A stretch of 64,000 nucleotides of DNA, taken from assembly GCA_934309145.1 (NCBI GenBank), contig CAKRCW010000011.1, forward strand, positions 1 to 64,000, read 5' to 3'. Source of the DNA: an uncultured Lachnospiraceae bacterium (lineage in GTDB: Bacteria; Bacillota; Clostridia; Lachnospirales; Lachnospiraceae). The position numbers were made by a program, and so were the translations under genes. The notes under the pieces were generated by a model. That model did no database searches and had not been told where the DNA came from. It was given only the letters and a program-made list of their open reading frames with translations. Shown in pieces: positions 7,506 through 16,204 of the stretch. Within the stretch, counting starts at the first letter, position 1. Each line of letters begins with the position of its first letter.

Positions 7506-8960
7506 TTAATACGCAGCATAAATCATATCAACCATAGTATATCCTGCTCCATATGCACCAAATATTACTATCATAAGTATCACGGCATACCACACGCCCC
7601 AGCGTACAGGAAGCCTCATACCCGCTAATTTTTCTCTTATTGATATACCTCTCTCATGTATCACATCAACTGCAAATACAAGAATTATACATATAGCAGC
7701 AAGAAGCATATCGTATATATCAACGCCAAGCGTTATATCTGTAAGTCGTGTTATATGAAAATCTGTAACCATACTCCTTATCATACTTACGCCTGCTTTT
7801 ACGCTGTCTGACCGGAAGAATAATTCACCGACGTTTACGATAAGGAATAATTTCATAAATGTAAAAATTCTGTAGCCTGTTGATTCTTCTTTTATATTGA
7901 TTCGTGCCTTAAGCCTCTTAAGCGGAGCTTCTGTTATATTCTCTATAAAAATAAGGACAAAATAATACATTCCGTAAAATATATACGTTCCCTTAGGACC
8001 ATGCCACAGACCATTAGTTATCCAAACAAAAAATAGCGCTATGGTAGGTGCTACAAACTTACTCACTCCTATTCCAGCCTTAAGCTTAACCTTCTTGGCA
8101 AGCTTCTTCACCGGCTTAGCTAAGGATATCGGATAAAAGATATAATCCTTAAGCCATGTTCCAAGTGTTATATGCCATCTGTGCCAGAAGTCTCCCGCAT
8201 TTTTGGCAAAAAATGGTTGTCTGAAGTTCTCAGGCAGCTTAACTCCAAATATTTCTCCGCTGCCCATCACAATATCCATACATCCTGAAAACTCCATGTA
8301 AAGCTGCATGGTATAACATAGCATTGCAAGACATATTGCTGAGCCATCATAATTGTCACTATGTGAAAATACCTTTGACACAAGAGGGGCAAGTCTGTCA
8401 GCAATAAGCATCTTTTTAAATAGGCCCCATATTATTCTCTGATACCCATAAACCAAATTTTCAAAAGAGATATCATTTCCCGCATAAAGGCTTTCCGCTG
8501 TCTCTGAAAATCTGCTTATAGGGCCTTCCATTATCTGTGGGAAGAAGCTTAAATAAAGAGCTATCTTAGCAATTTTTCTCTCTGCCTTTATCGTGCCTCT
8601 GTATACATCCGTCATATAGGCTATTGCCTGTAAGGTGTAGTATGATATTCCTATAGGTGCAACAAAGGATAACCCAAACACACCTATATATTTAAGGGCA
8701 ATCAAAAGAAAAAGATTAATCATAACACCTGTCAGCACTATGTATTTTTTCTTTCCAAATCTCTCAAGCATTAGTCCTGTGACATAAGTTACAAGTGTTG
8801 CTGCAAGAAGCCACACAATAAGCTTACCGCTTATCAACCAGAAAAAGGTATAATCTGCCGCAAGCATAACCACCCACCTCGCCTTTGCGGGTGCTAACTG
8901 ATATAGCAGTATCACTATCGGCAAAAATAAGACACTGTATGTAAGCAAATGATATGACAC
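7506..8960 (-). CDS. MBOAT family O-acyltransferase, DltB/AlgI-like (copy 1)
   Basis: A 484-residue polytopic membrane enzyme with the MBOAT hallmarks: FPQIMEGPISRF, FSGCMDIVMGSGEIFG, FWHRWHITLGTWLKDYIFYP, and the catalytic-histidine motif NGLWHG. Length is AlgI-like rather than DltB-like (about 400). It would take an acyl or aminoacyl group from the phosphopantetheinyl carrier protein at the inner face and pass it through the membrane. The start is a GTG at 8960; the GGGAG in the end of the carrier protein gene is its ribosome binding site, and the two genes are 4 bp apart, which couples their translation. Confidence 0.88.
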   Translation of the reverse strand: MSYHLLTYSVLFLPIVILLYQLAPAKARWVVMLAADYTFFWLISGKLIVWLLAATLVTYVTGLMLERFGKKKYIVLTGVMINLFLLIALKYIGVFGLSFVAPIGISYYTLQAIAYMTDVYRGTIKAERKIAKIALYLSFFPQIMEGPISRFSETAESLYAGNDISFENLVYGYQRIIWGLFKKMLIADRLAPLVSKVFSHSDNYDGSAICLAMLCYTMQLYMEFSGCMDIVMGSGEIFGVKLPENFRQPFFAKNAGDFWHRWHITLGTWLKDYIFYPISLAKPVKKLAKKVKLKAGIGVSKFVAPTIALFFVWITNGLWHGPKGTYIFYGMYYFVLIFIENITEAPLKRLKARINIKEESTGYRIFTFMKLFLIVNVGELFFRSDSVKAGVSMIRSMVTDFHITRLTDITLGVDIYDMLLAAICIILVFAVDVIHERGISIREKLAGMRLPVRWGVWYAVILMIVIFGAYGAGYTMVDMIYAAY

Positions 8961-8964
8961 GTTA

Positions 8965-9192
8965 TCATTCTCCCTTCAGACGGCATATCATCTCCCAAAG
9001 CTTGGCTGCTGAATTAAAATTCTCAGGTACAAGCAATGCAGGTGATATTTCAACATCAAATGTATCCTCTATCTCAGATACAAGCGATAATATCGCAAAT
9101 GAATCTAAGATATGGTCATCTATAAGTGTTGTGCAATTCTCATAATCCTCTCCCGGTGCAATCTCCTCTAATATCTCTAATAACTGTTCCAT
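8965..9192 (-). CDS. Acyl/aminoacyl carrier protein, DltC-like
   Basis: A 75-residue acidic four-helix carrier protein. The phosphopantetheine attachment site is the DS of DHILDSFAIL, Ser31. The sequence length and LDSF motif fit DltC-type peptidyl carriers as well as small ACPs. Lying between the decarboxylase gene (2 bp) and the MBOAT gene (4 bp), it most likely receives the amino acid from the adenylation enzyme and presents it to the MBOAT protein. A phosphopantetheinyl transferase gene is not in the window. Confidence 0.88.
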   Translation of the reverse strand: MEQLLEILEEIAPGEDYENCTTLIDDHILDSFAILSLVSEIEDTFDVEISPALLVPENFNSAAKLWEMICRLKGE

Positions 9193-9194
9193 TG

Positions 9195-10391
9195 TTACTC
9201 CTCCATTTCTGAATTTAATATATTTGTCTGTATTATTCCTCTAAGCTTTGTTACCTTCCTGTCATCATCTATAACGAGAATCTGAGGAAGCTCCCTGCTT
9301 AAAAATAATGCCATTCCCTCTGTTACTGAATATGCTCCACATTTTTCAAATACAAGCACATCTCCTATGACTGGTTCACTTAAGTCTACATCTCTTGCCA
9401 ACACATCATTTACGGTACACAGCGAGCCACATATGGTCCATTTACCGTAACCTACCCCCTCTCTTTTATGCGGCTGCTCTATATATGGCTGCTTCATTCC
9501 CATCATCCAGCCATAATAATTAAGCTGATGTATTCCCCCATCAACAATAAGATATCCAGTGTCTCCTGTCTGCTTAACATCTGTTATATGCGTGAAATAA
9601 TATCCACATTCCGACACTAAAAATCTTCCAAGCTCTATCGTTAAAAAATCATATCCATCTAATAACCTGAGCCGCTCTGATAATATACAAAGCTGTTCAT
9701 CAGGCTTTGTCTCATCCTTAGCCTTATCTGTCTCATTTGCAAAATATGAAACCATAAGTCCCGGTCCATACTCAAGCTCAGCAATCTCTATACCATACTC
9801 ATCTGACAGGCCCTTGGCAAACTGTTCAAGATAATCAAGCTCACTCAAAAACTTCTTAGCTTTTTTCTGCGTTCCGGCATAATAATGTATTCCCGAAAGC
9901 TCCATATTATCATCCTGAATAATCTGTTTTAAAACCTCACAAAAGGTCTCCTCATCCATTCCAAACTGATTATTTGCGGAAAGTCTTAAAAGTACATTTA
10001 TTTTTACACCTGACTCATCAGCACATTTCTTTAAAACCCTGTAATTCTCCTTTGACTCAACTGTATAATGTCCCCTTCCCTGACTATATGAAAATACTCT
10101 TTTCATCTGGTCATAGGTTTTGCTCACACCTGAAACCACTATCATATCGGGCGGTACATTATTTCTTATACATATCTCATATTCTCCCGGTGAGCAGACC
10201 TCAAGCCTGTCCACAAGCCTATATATGTATGGAATTAAAAATGGATTGGCTTTTACAGCATAGCAAAGCTTAGTCTGTGCGGGAAGCATATCCCTTATAA
10301 GCTCTACCCGTTCCTTCACCATACTTATGTCAAATACATAGAGAGGGGTGTCATAATTTTTTGACAGTTTCTTCATCTCTTCTATATTCAT
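9195..10391 (-). CDS. Fold-type III PLP-dependent decarboxylase, BtrK/LysA-like
   Basis: A 398-residue alanine-racemase-fold decarboxylase. Start at 10391 is chosen by GGGAGGG 6 nt upstream, one base after the stop of the adenylation gene. PLP lysine is Lys47 in CYAVKAN; FGMDE (143-147), GIHYYAGTQ (168-175), YGPG phosphate loop (208-211), ELGR (253-256), VDGGIHQ (283-289) and the active-site cysteine motif CGSLCTVNDVLARD (Cys325) follow. The LCTxxD form resembles BtrK of butirosin biosynthesis, which decarboxylates glutamate on a carrier protein, and the exosortase-associated decarboxylases, more than LysA (GPxCESxD). Inference: it decarboxylates the amino acid handled by the adjacent adenylation enzyme and carrier. 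It could also act on a free amino acid. Confidence 0.8.
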   Translation of the reverse strand: MNIEEMKKLSKNYDTPLYVFDISMVKERVELIRDMLPAQTKLCYAVKANPFLIPYIYRLVDRLEVCSPGEYEICIRNNVPPDMIVVSGVSKTYDQMKRVFSYSQGRGHYTVESKENYRVLKKCADESGVKINVLLRLSANNQFGMDEETFCEVLKQIIQDDNMELSGIHYYAGTQKKAKKFLSELDYLEQFAKGLSDEYGIEIAELEYGPGLMVSYFANETDKAKDETKPDEQLCILSERLRLLDGYDFLTIELGRFLVSECGYYFTHITDVKQTGDTGYLIVDGGIHQLNYYGWMMGMKQPYIEQPHKREGVGYGKWTICGSLCTVNDVLARDVDLSEPVIGDVLVFEKCGAYSVTEGMALFLSRELPQILVIDDDRKVTKLRGIIQTNILNSEMEE

Positions 10392-10392
10392 C

Positions 10393-11916
10393 TTATGCCC
10401 TCCCCTCATACTGCTCTTTAAGGAGCTTTCTGTCAGTCTTTCCATTTTTGTTCACAGGCAGCTCCGCAACATTTGCAAATACGTTAGGCACCATATATTC
10501 AGGAACTTTAGTTTTCATCTCATCTATTATCTTTTTCTTGTTCTCGTCTCCAACATAATATGCAACAACCTTATTCTTCCTTTCATCATAAAAGCAGCAC
10601 GCCTGGCATACTACAGACACAGACATAAGCTCACGTTCTATCTCCTCAAGCTCAATCCTGTGTCCCATGTGCTTAATCTGGAAATCCTTTCTTCCTGCAA
10701 AGCTTAGCCTTCCCTCTTCGTCATAGCAGGCAAGGTCGCCTGTTCTGTAGATTATTTCATTAAAGCTTTTATTTAACGGATTTTGTACAAATGCCCTCTT
10801 TGTCATCTCAGCATTGTTATAATAGCCAAGTGCAAGCGAAGTTCCTGCCACGCAAATCTCACCTCTGACATTTGCCATATCAGGCTTAATCTCATTATCA
10901 TTTTCATCTAAAAGGAATACCCTCTCATTCGGAAATGCATTGCCCATAGGTAGCTTATCATCATCTCCGTACTCTCTGTCAACAATGTAATATGTACAGT
11001 TGCAGGTAATCTCTGTAGGTCCATACAGATTAACGAACATTGCGTCAGGGTAATAGGATTTCCATGCATTTAACTGCTTCACAGGCATAGCCTCACCGCT
11101 GAATAAAATCTTATTTATATGTGCTGGTACTTTATACTTAAGCCCATGCAATCTATTTAACAGGCAAAGTGCAGATACAGCCCATATAAGAGTTGTCACA
11201 TTGTTTTCCTCAAGCATATCCACCACCGCATTAGGAAACATAAATTTCTGTTTAGGGATAATTACAATGGTTGCCCCGGTCTTAATCGCACTGTATATAT
11301 CCTTCACTGACACATCAAAGTCAAATGGTGCCTGATTTCCTATGACATCCTCATTTGTAATATCAAAAAGCTCAGTAAAGCAATCTATAAAATCTATCAC
11401 CGACCTGTGACATACTAAAACTCCCTTAGGCACTCCGGTTGAACCCGAAGTAAAATTACAGTACAACGGATCTGTATCGACCATCTCACTTCTTATTGCC
11501 AAAAGTCTTTCGTCATCAGCCTGTCCTATATTAAGCAGCTTATCTATATCCAAAATAGCTCCTGTATATCCAAGTCCTATAAGTCTGTCACTTTTGTCAG
11601 CGTCAGTTATAACTATTTCAGCTTTAAGAACGTCAAGCATCTTATCAATTCTCTCATCAGGAAACGAAGGATCTATAAGTGTGTAAAAACAGCCTGCGTA
11701 TACTGTACCCATAAATGTTTTTAACACATCAACACTCTTATCAAGCATCACACATACCGGACATCTAGCTGTTGTCATACCTGCTATATAGCTTCCTATT
11801 TTTCTTGCCGATTCCAAAAGCTCGCTGTATGAGCAGGCTTTCTTATCATCTATCGCAGCACGTTTGTCTGGATATATTCTGGCTGTATTCTCCAAATATT
11901 CAAGTACATTTTTCAT
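10393..11916 (-). CDS. Amino-acid adenylation enzyme, DltA-like
   Basis: A 507-residue stand-alone adenylation domain that activates a carboxylic acid with ATP and loads the carrier protein. Seen: A3 motif FTSGSTGVPKG (155-165), A4 with Asp201 in FDFDVSVKDIY, A5 NLYGPTE (296-302), A7 YRTGD (390-394), A8 GRKDFQIKHMGHR (408-420), and A10 NKNGKTDRK with Lys493. Asp201 is the residue that pairs with the alpha-amino group in amino-acid-activating domains, and VSVKDIY resembles DltA. The chosen start has GAGG 7 nt upstream. DltA makes D-alanyl-carrier; the neighbouring decarboxylase argues for another amino acid here. Confidence 0.85.
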   Translation of the reverse strand: MKNVLEYLENTARIYPDKRAAIDDKKACSYSELLESARKIGSYIAGMTTARCPVCVMLDKSVDVLKTFMGTVYAGCFYTLIDPSFPDERIDKMLDVLKAEIVITDADKSDRLIGLGYTGAILDIDKLLNIGQADDERLLAIRSEMVDTDPLYCNFTSGSTGVPKGVLVCHRSVIDFIDCFTELFDITNEDVIGNQAPFDFDVSVKDIYSAIKTGATIVIIPKQKFMFPNAVVDMLEENNVTTLIWAVSALCLLNRLHGLKYKVPAHINKILFSGEAMPVKQLNAWKSYYPDAMFVNLYGPTEITCNCTYYIVDREYGDDDKLPMGNAFPNERVFLLDENDNEIKPDMANVRGEICVAGTSLALGYYNNAEMTKRAFVQNPLNKSFNEIIYRTGDLACYDEEGRLSFAGRKDFQIKHMGHRIELEEIERELMSVSVVCQACCFYDERKNKVVAYYVGDENKKKIIDEMKTKVPEYMVPNVFANVAELPVNKNGKTDRKLLKEQYEGRA

Positions 11917-11990
11917 ATTATACCTCACATCCTGTTGCCATCTCTGATATGTTTTTCATTATAGCAACCTAATTATTAAGATAAAACCAT

Positions 11991-12941
11991 TCAAAATATT
12001 AAGATTTCTTTAAGAAACGACTCCATGCGCTTATTCATATAATTATACCCGGCATCGTTTCTGTGGTCCGGCAAATCATAATTTGCATCCAGATATGTTG
12101 ACATATATTCACTCACCTTAAGTGCACCTGACAGATTAAGATGGTCTCCTGCATCAAGTGTATCTGTCTCCCAGTTTATTCCTATATCGTCTGTAATAAG
12201 GTTCATATCAAGATAATCTATATTGTGCTCAGAAGCATAAGCGGAAAGCGCGTTATGTATCTGCATATTATAGTTAAGAGGCGAAGGTGAGCTTACAAGC
12301 ATTAGCTTAATATCATTTTCCTCGCACAGCTTTACAATCTTATTCATATAATATCTGTTCACAGATGAAATCGGTCTTTTCTCCGCCGTATCGCTCATGT
12401 ATGCACCTCCGGTATAAGCAGCAACCGTGTTTCTAATCTGGAAGCCGTTGTAGTTCACAGGAACATCATGCCTGTCTCCTGCAATCCCTCTCCAGATTCC
12501 GTGATATTTAAATACAGGGAAATAATAGTAAACCAGTTCATCTGCTATACATCTTGCCTCAGCAAATTTACTTAGCTCATTAAAGCATACATTTGTCTCC
12601 AGAATAATCAGCTTCGGAGATTGTTTTTTAAGGATGTCCTTAAGTCCATAATAGGTCTCAACAAGCTTCTGTCCTGACTGACCTCCAAGATACACATTTA
12701 TACCGTTTTTCTCCCATAAAGTCAGTGGCGATAAGAAGGTGTAGCTCTCACTATCTCCAACGACAACAACATCTACAGTGTTCTCCTGTTCTGCAAGGAG
12801 TTCTGTCATATATATGTCTCTCTCTGCCACCTGATCTGTAAGTCCAAGCCGTACAGGATCCAAAAGCTCTGATGTAATAGCAAATATAGTTAATACCACC
12901 ACCAAAAATGTAATTATATGGATAATCTTAGAAGCCTGCAT
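11991..12941 (-). CDS. Membrane-anchored SGNH/DltD-like protein (copy 2)
   Basis: A 316-residue paralogue of the protein at 6580-7473: one N-terminal membrane segment (about 7-28), block I VVGDSES with Ser64, LETN in the middle, and a C-terminal DAGDHLNLSG dyad. AGGAGG lies 10 nt before the ATG. It overlaps the end of the second MBOAT gene by 14 bp, so translation is coupled and the two proteins probably form one unit. The gap of 74 bp to the adenylation gene is the longest in this operon and could hold an internal promoter; none is clear. Confidence 0.75.
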   Translation of the reverse strand: MQASKIIHIITFLVVVLTIFAITSELLDPVRLGLTDQVAERDIYMTELLAEQENTVDVVVVGDSESYTFLSPLTLWEKNGINVYLGGQSGQKLVETYYGLKDILKKQSPKLIILETNVCFNELSKFAEARCIADELVYYYFPVFKYHGIWRGIAGDRHDVPVNYNGFQIRNTVAAYTGGAYMSDTAEKRPISSVNRYYMNKIVKLCEENDIKLMLVSSPSPLNYNMQIHNALSAYASEHNIDYLDMNLITDDIGINWETDTLDAGDHLNLSGALKVSEYMSTYLDANYDLPDHRNDAGYNYMNKRMESFLKEILIF

Positions 12942-14436
12942 ATATCAAATCCACCTCCTGATATCCGGGACCGTATGCGCCAAATATAACTATAAGCATA
13001 ATAAGTCCAACATATATAACCCATTTCACAGGAACGTTAAGCTTTGCCTCCTTGAAATGCTCTCCTATACCTACAATTATGCAGCTAAGCAGTATTATAA
13101 TTATCTCAGGCAGGCTTAATCCAAGCTTAAGGAGTGCTCCATTCCACAAGCTGTCAATAGCAAAGTTATGGAATATAGACACAAACATAGATATACCCAT
13201 TCCTACACTGTAAGCTCTAAAGAACATTTCACCTGTAAAAATAATCACCCATGTTTTCGCCACTCTGACACATTGCCATGCCGTAGATTTATCATCTATA
13301 TGACACAAAGCTGTGAATTTTTGTACAGCCGGCTCAAGAATTATTTCAAGCATTATAATCACAAAATAATAGCATCCGTAAAACAGATAATTAAGCTGTG
13401 GTCCATGCCAAAGTCCGTTGCATACCCATACCGGAAGAAGTGCTATCGCTGATACTACTATCTTTTCTACGTATTTTCCTGTATGTACCTTGGCATATTT
13501 ATTCCATTTTTTCACCAGACCTGACATGGATATAGGGTAAAATATATAAGTCTTAAGCCACCTTCCCAATGTTATATGCCATCTGCGCCAAAACTCAGAG
13601 GCACTCTTAGATACAAATGGATGATTAAAATTCTCTGGCATAACGACGCCAAACATCCTTCCACTTCCTATAACGATATCCATACAACCCGAAAACTCCA
13701 TATATAGTTGTATCGTATATGCTACAGCGGCAGCGATAATCATAACTCCACTATAACTTGTATAATTATCATATAGTACAGCTACGGCAGGATACAGTCT
13801 ATCGGCTATGACAAGTTTCTTAACTAATCCCCATATTATTCTGGTATATCCATAAGAAATATTATCTAGCTTAAGCGGTTCTCCACTTGCCAGGGAATCA
13901 CCTGTATCACTGAAAAAACATATCGGTCCCTCCATAAGCTGTGGAAAGAAGCTTAAAAAAAGTGCAACATTTAATATATTTTTGCATGCCTTTATCTTGT
14001 CCCAATAAACATCAACAACATAGCTAATTGCACTTAATGTATAAAATGATATTCCTATAGGTGCATATTTTGTTAATAATCCAATATATTTTACAGAAAC
14101 AAGCACACCAATAAGAAGAATTATTCCCATAGTAAGAACAATCCTCTCATATCTCTTATAACGTTTTTTTATTAGTTTCTTCTCATCTCTTGAAATGTCT
14201 GTGACCTTACACTTAACAGCACATCGGCTTTTCAAATATCCAAGAAACAATCCTATGCAATATACGAGTATCGTTGCACCAAAAAGAAAGGCAATCAGCT
14301 TGCCACTTATAAGATAAAAGAATATATAATTAAATATAAGTAAAACCCCTGGACGTATTTTTCTAGGTGCTAATTGGTACACCAGCAAAGCAACTGGTAA
14401 AAACATTAAAAAATATACAGCCTTTTGATATGCCAT
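12928..14436 (-). CDS. MBOAT family O-acyltransferase, DltB/AlgI-like (copy 2)
   Basis: A 502-residue MBOAT enzyme paralogous to 7506-8960. Same landmarks: FPQLMEGPICFF, FSGCMDIVIGSGRMFG, FWRRWHITLGRWLKTYIFYP and NGLWHG. It has about 20 extra charged residues in a loop near residue 75-100 (basic and acidic stretch after SRCAVKCKV). First gene of the operon in transcription order. The substrate polymer may differ from that of copy 1, given the separate SGNH partner. Confidence 0.88.
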   Translation of the reverse strand: MAYQKAVYFLMFLPVALLVYQLAPRKIRPGVLLIFNYIFFYLISGKLIAFLFGATILVYCIGLFLGYLKSRCAVKCKVTDISRDEKKLIKKRYKRYERIVLTMGIILLIGVLVSVKYIGLLTKYAPIGISFYTLSAISYVVDVYWDKIKACKNILNVALFLSFFPQLMEGPICFFSDTGDSLASGEPLKLDNISYGYTRIIWGLVKKLVIADRLYPAVAVLYDNYTSYSGVMIIAAAVAYTIQLYMEFSGCMDIVIGSGRMFGVVMPENFNHPFVSKSASEFWRRWHITLGRWLKTYIFYPISMSGLVKKWNKYAKVHTGKYVEKIVVSAIALLPVWVCNGLWHGPQLNYLFYGCYYFVIIMLEIILEPAVQKFTALCHIDDKSTAWQCVRVAKTWVIIFTGEMFFRAYSVGMGISMFVSIFHNFAIDSLWNGALLKLGLSLPEIIIILLSCIIVGIGEHFKEAKLNVPVKWVIYVGLIMLIVIFGAYGPGYQEVDLIYAGF

Positions 14437-14493
14437 ATCTCAATTCCCCACAAATGATATATATATATATTTCCTGCAAACAGGAACAAGCAG

Positions 14494-14499
14494 ATTATA
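14494..14499 (-). promoter_or_regulatory. Possible -10 box upstream of the dlt-like operon
   Basis: A TATAAT in minus-strand direction lies 58 nt before the start of the first MBOAT gene, in the only larger gap (89 bp) next to the lipase gene. No good -35 box was seen at 16-18 nt, so the call is weak; readthrough from the lipase gene is possible. Confidence 0.3.
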
Positions 14500-14525
14500 A
14501 AATGCACATGTTTCTTTTTTGTATC

Positions 14526-15452
14526 TTAGACAATATATAAATCAATCCACTTGAGTACATCATTGAATACACGTACTCTGTCAATCTCATTTATAAGCTC
14601 ATGTCTGTCATCCTTATAAAGCCTTACCTTGATATTCCTGATTCCAGCCCTCTTATATGTTCTGTAAACCTGTTTTACACCCTTGCCGTAATTGCCAACC
14701 GGATCCTCATCCCCTGATATCATAAGAATCGGCAGCTTCTTAGGAATATGCTTTATATGTCTAGGATTCTGAATAAATGCCAACGTCTCAAGCAATGTCT
14801 TATATCCATTAACCGTAAATAAAAATGTGCAGTACTTGTCAGCGTTGTATTTATCAACACGCTCCATATCCTTAGATATCCAGTCATTATCTGAACGTGG
14901 ATTCTCAATATGTGAATTATATCTGTTAAATGCTGCCTTTCGCAAAAATGTTGTTCTGTGTCTGTCCCCTTTCACTGCACCTATAATGCCAACACTTAAC
15001 ATTCCCACAGCAAGCTTTAGCCACGACTGTCTGCCTGTGCCTGCCAATATAATTCCATCCAGCTCATTTCCATAAGTCATCATGTATCGTCTTGCCATAA
15101 ATGAGCCCATGCTGTGTCCGAATAAAACATAAGGAATCCCATTACCATAATGTTTCTTCGCATATATAGTTACACGATGTAAATCTGCAACTACATTTCT
15201 ACTCATATTGTTCTCGCAGAAATATCCAAGGTCATCATCCCCTGAAGCAGTAAGACCATGCCCCAAATGGTCATTTCCTATGACAAGTATTCCATGTTTA
15301 TTAAGGAACTCTGCGAATTCATCATATCTCGTAACATATTCTATCATTCCATGTGATATCTGAACTATGGCACGAATATCCGTATCAGGCTCCCATATAA
15401 CCACATGGAGCTTGTTTTTCCTGTCTGTGGCAGGTAAATAAATCTCCTTCAT
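14526..15452 (-). CDS. Alpha/beta hydrolase, monoacylglycerol lipase / lysophospholipase-like
   Basis: A 308-residue alpha/beta hydrolase of the serine aminopeptidase/monoglyceride lipase type (Hydrolase_4). Oxyanion stretch SHGMIEY, nucleophile elbow GHSMGS (Ser about 112), acid residue in SGDEDPVG and histidine in KDDRHELINE are all present. No signal peptide; cytoplasmic. It would cleave mono-acyl lipids or related esters. It lies 17 bp downstream of xpt and may share its promoter. Confidence 0.85.
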   Translation of the reverse strand: MKEIYLPATDRKNKLHVVIWEPDTDIRAIVQISHGMIEYVTRYDEFAEFLNKHGILVIGNDHLGHGLTASGDDDLGYFCENNMSRNVVADLHRVTIYAKKHYGNGIPYVLFGHSMGSFMARRYMMTYGNELDGIILAGTGRQSWLKLAVGMLSVGIIGAVKGDRHRTTFLRKAAFNRYNSHIENPRSDNDWISKDMERVDKYNADKYCTFLFTVNGYKTLLETLAFIQNPRHIKHIPKKLPILMISGDEDPVGNYGKGVKQVYRTYKRAGIRNIKVRLYKDDRHELINEIDRVRVFNDVLKWIDLYIV

Positions 15453-15469
15453 ATATACCCCTTCCCTAG

Positions 15470-16048
15470 CTACGAACGGAATTCTATATGTCCGGTAGCT
15501 GCATCCATACTATCAACTATAGCAAGTGACTCCAAATGATAACCGAGATTCCTTATGACCTGTCCTCCTGACTGGAACCCCTTCTCTATAACGATTCCTA
15601 TTCCCTCTACCTTCGCTCCGGCAGATGAAACTATAGATATAAGTCCCTGGAGAGCACATCCATTTGCAAGGAAATCATCTATTATAAGTACCCTGTCATC
15701 TGGTCCGAGGAATTTCTTTGATACGATAACCTGATTCTTACACTTATGTGTAAATGACTCTACCTCAGCAACGAATACATCACCCTCTATATTAATGCTC
15801 TTAGATTTCTTGGCAAATACAACTGGCACATCAAAATGTCTTGCAACCATGCAGGATATTCCAATTCCAGAAGCCTCTATGGTTAATATTTTATTTATGT
15901 TACAATCAGAAAAGCGGCGTTTAAATTCCTCTCCAATTTTGTCAAATAATTCTATATCCATCTGATGATTCAAGAAGCTGTCAACCTTAAGGACATTACC
16001 TTCTTTTACTATTCCATCCTTTATAATACGCTCTTCTAAAAAATTCAT
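15470..16048 (-). CDS. xpt: Xanthine phosphoribosyltransferase
   Basis: A 192-residue purine salvage enzyme that joins xanthine with PRPP to make XMP. Landmarks: N-terminal MNFLEERIIKDGIV, the TIEASGIG site, the FAKKSKS loop, the PRPP motif VLIIDDFLANGCAL (about residues 122-135), and an acidic C-terminus. Length is that of the family. AGGAGG precedes the ATG by 6 nt. In many Firmicutes a purine riboswitch controls xpt; the short leader here (about 45 nt) leaves no room for one, so control is different. Confidence 0.93.
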   Translation of the reverse strand: MNFLEERIIKDGIVKEGNVLKVDSFLNHQMDIELFDKIGEEFKRRFSDCNINKILTIEASGIGISCMVARHFDVPVVFAKKSKSINIEGDVFVAEVESFTHKCKNQVIVSKKFLGPDDRVLIIDDFLANGCALQGLISIVSSAGAKVEGIGIVIEKGFQSGGQVIRNLGYHLESLAIVDSMDAATGHIEFRS

Positions 16049-16097
16049 ACGCTCCTCCTGTGAATATGCTTTTAGGCATCATGTAAAATATATACCG

Positions 16098-16126
16098 ATT
16101 ATACCAAGTAAGCTAAGATTTCGCAA
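16098..16126 (-). promoter_or_regulatory. Promoter of xpt
   Basis: Minus-strand -35 TTGCGA (16126-16121), 17-nt spacer and -10 TATAAT (16103-16098). It is flanked by the inverted repeat ACCGATT (16094-16100 by base count within one position) and AATCGGT (16125-16131), a possible operator that overlaps both boxes. Confidence 0.65.
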
Positions 16127-16136
16127 TCGGTAAAGC

Positions 16137-16165
16137 TTGAAGCCTCGTTTAAAATCATATATAAT
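16137..16165 (+). promoter_or_regulatory. Promoter of the rhodanese-TtcA gene
   Basis: -35 TTGAAG (16137-16142), 17-nt spacer and -10 TATAAT (16160-16165). It diverges from the xpt promoter 11 nt away. Confidence 0.65.
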
Positions 16166-16204
16166 ATTTTGCAAAAAGATTTTTATTTATGGAGATTTAT
16201 ATAT

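Noticed and set aside
6580..14436. Plain dltABCD operon for D-alanylation of teichoic acid
   Set aside because: A decarboxylase gene sits between the adenylation and carrier genes and the MBOAT/SGNH genes are doubled, which no classical dlt operon has. Kept as dlt-like.
16049..16094. Purine riboswitch before xpt
   Set aside because: The distance from the predicted start of transcription to the xpt start is too short and the conserved purine aptamer loops are absent.
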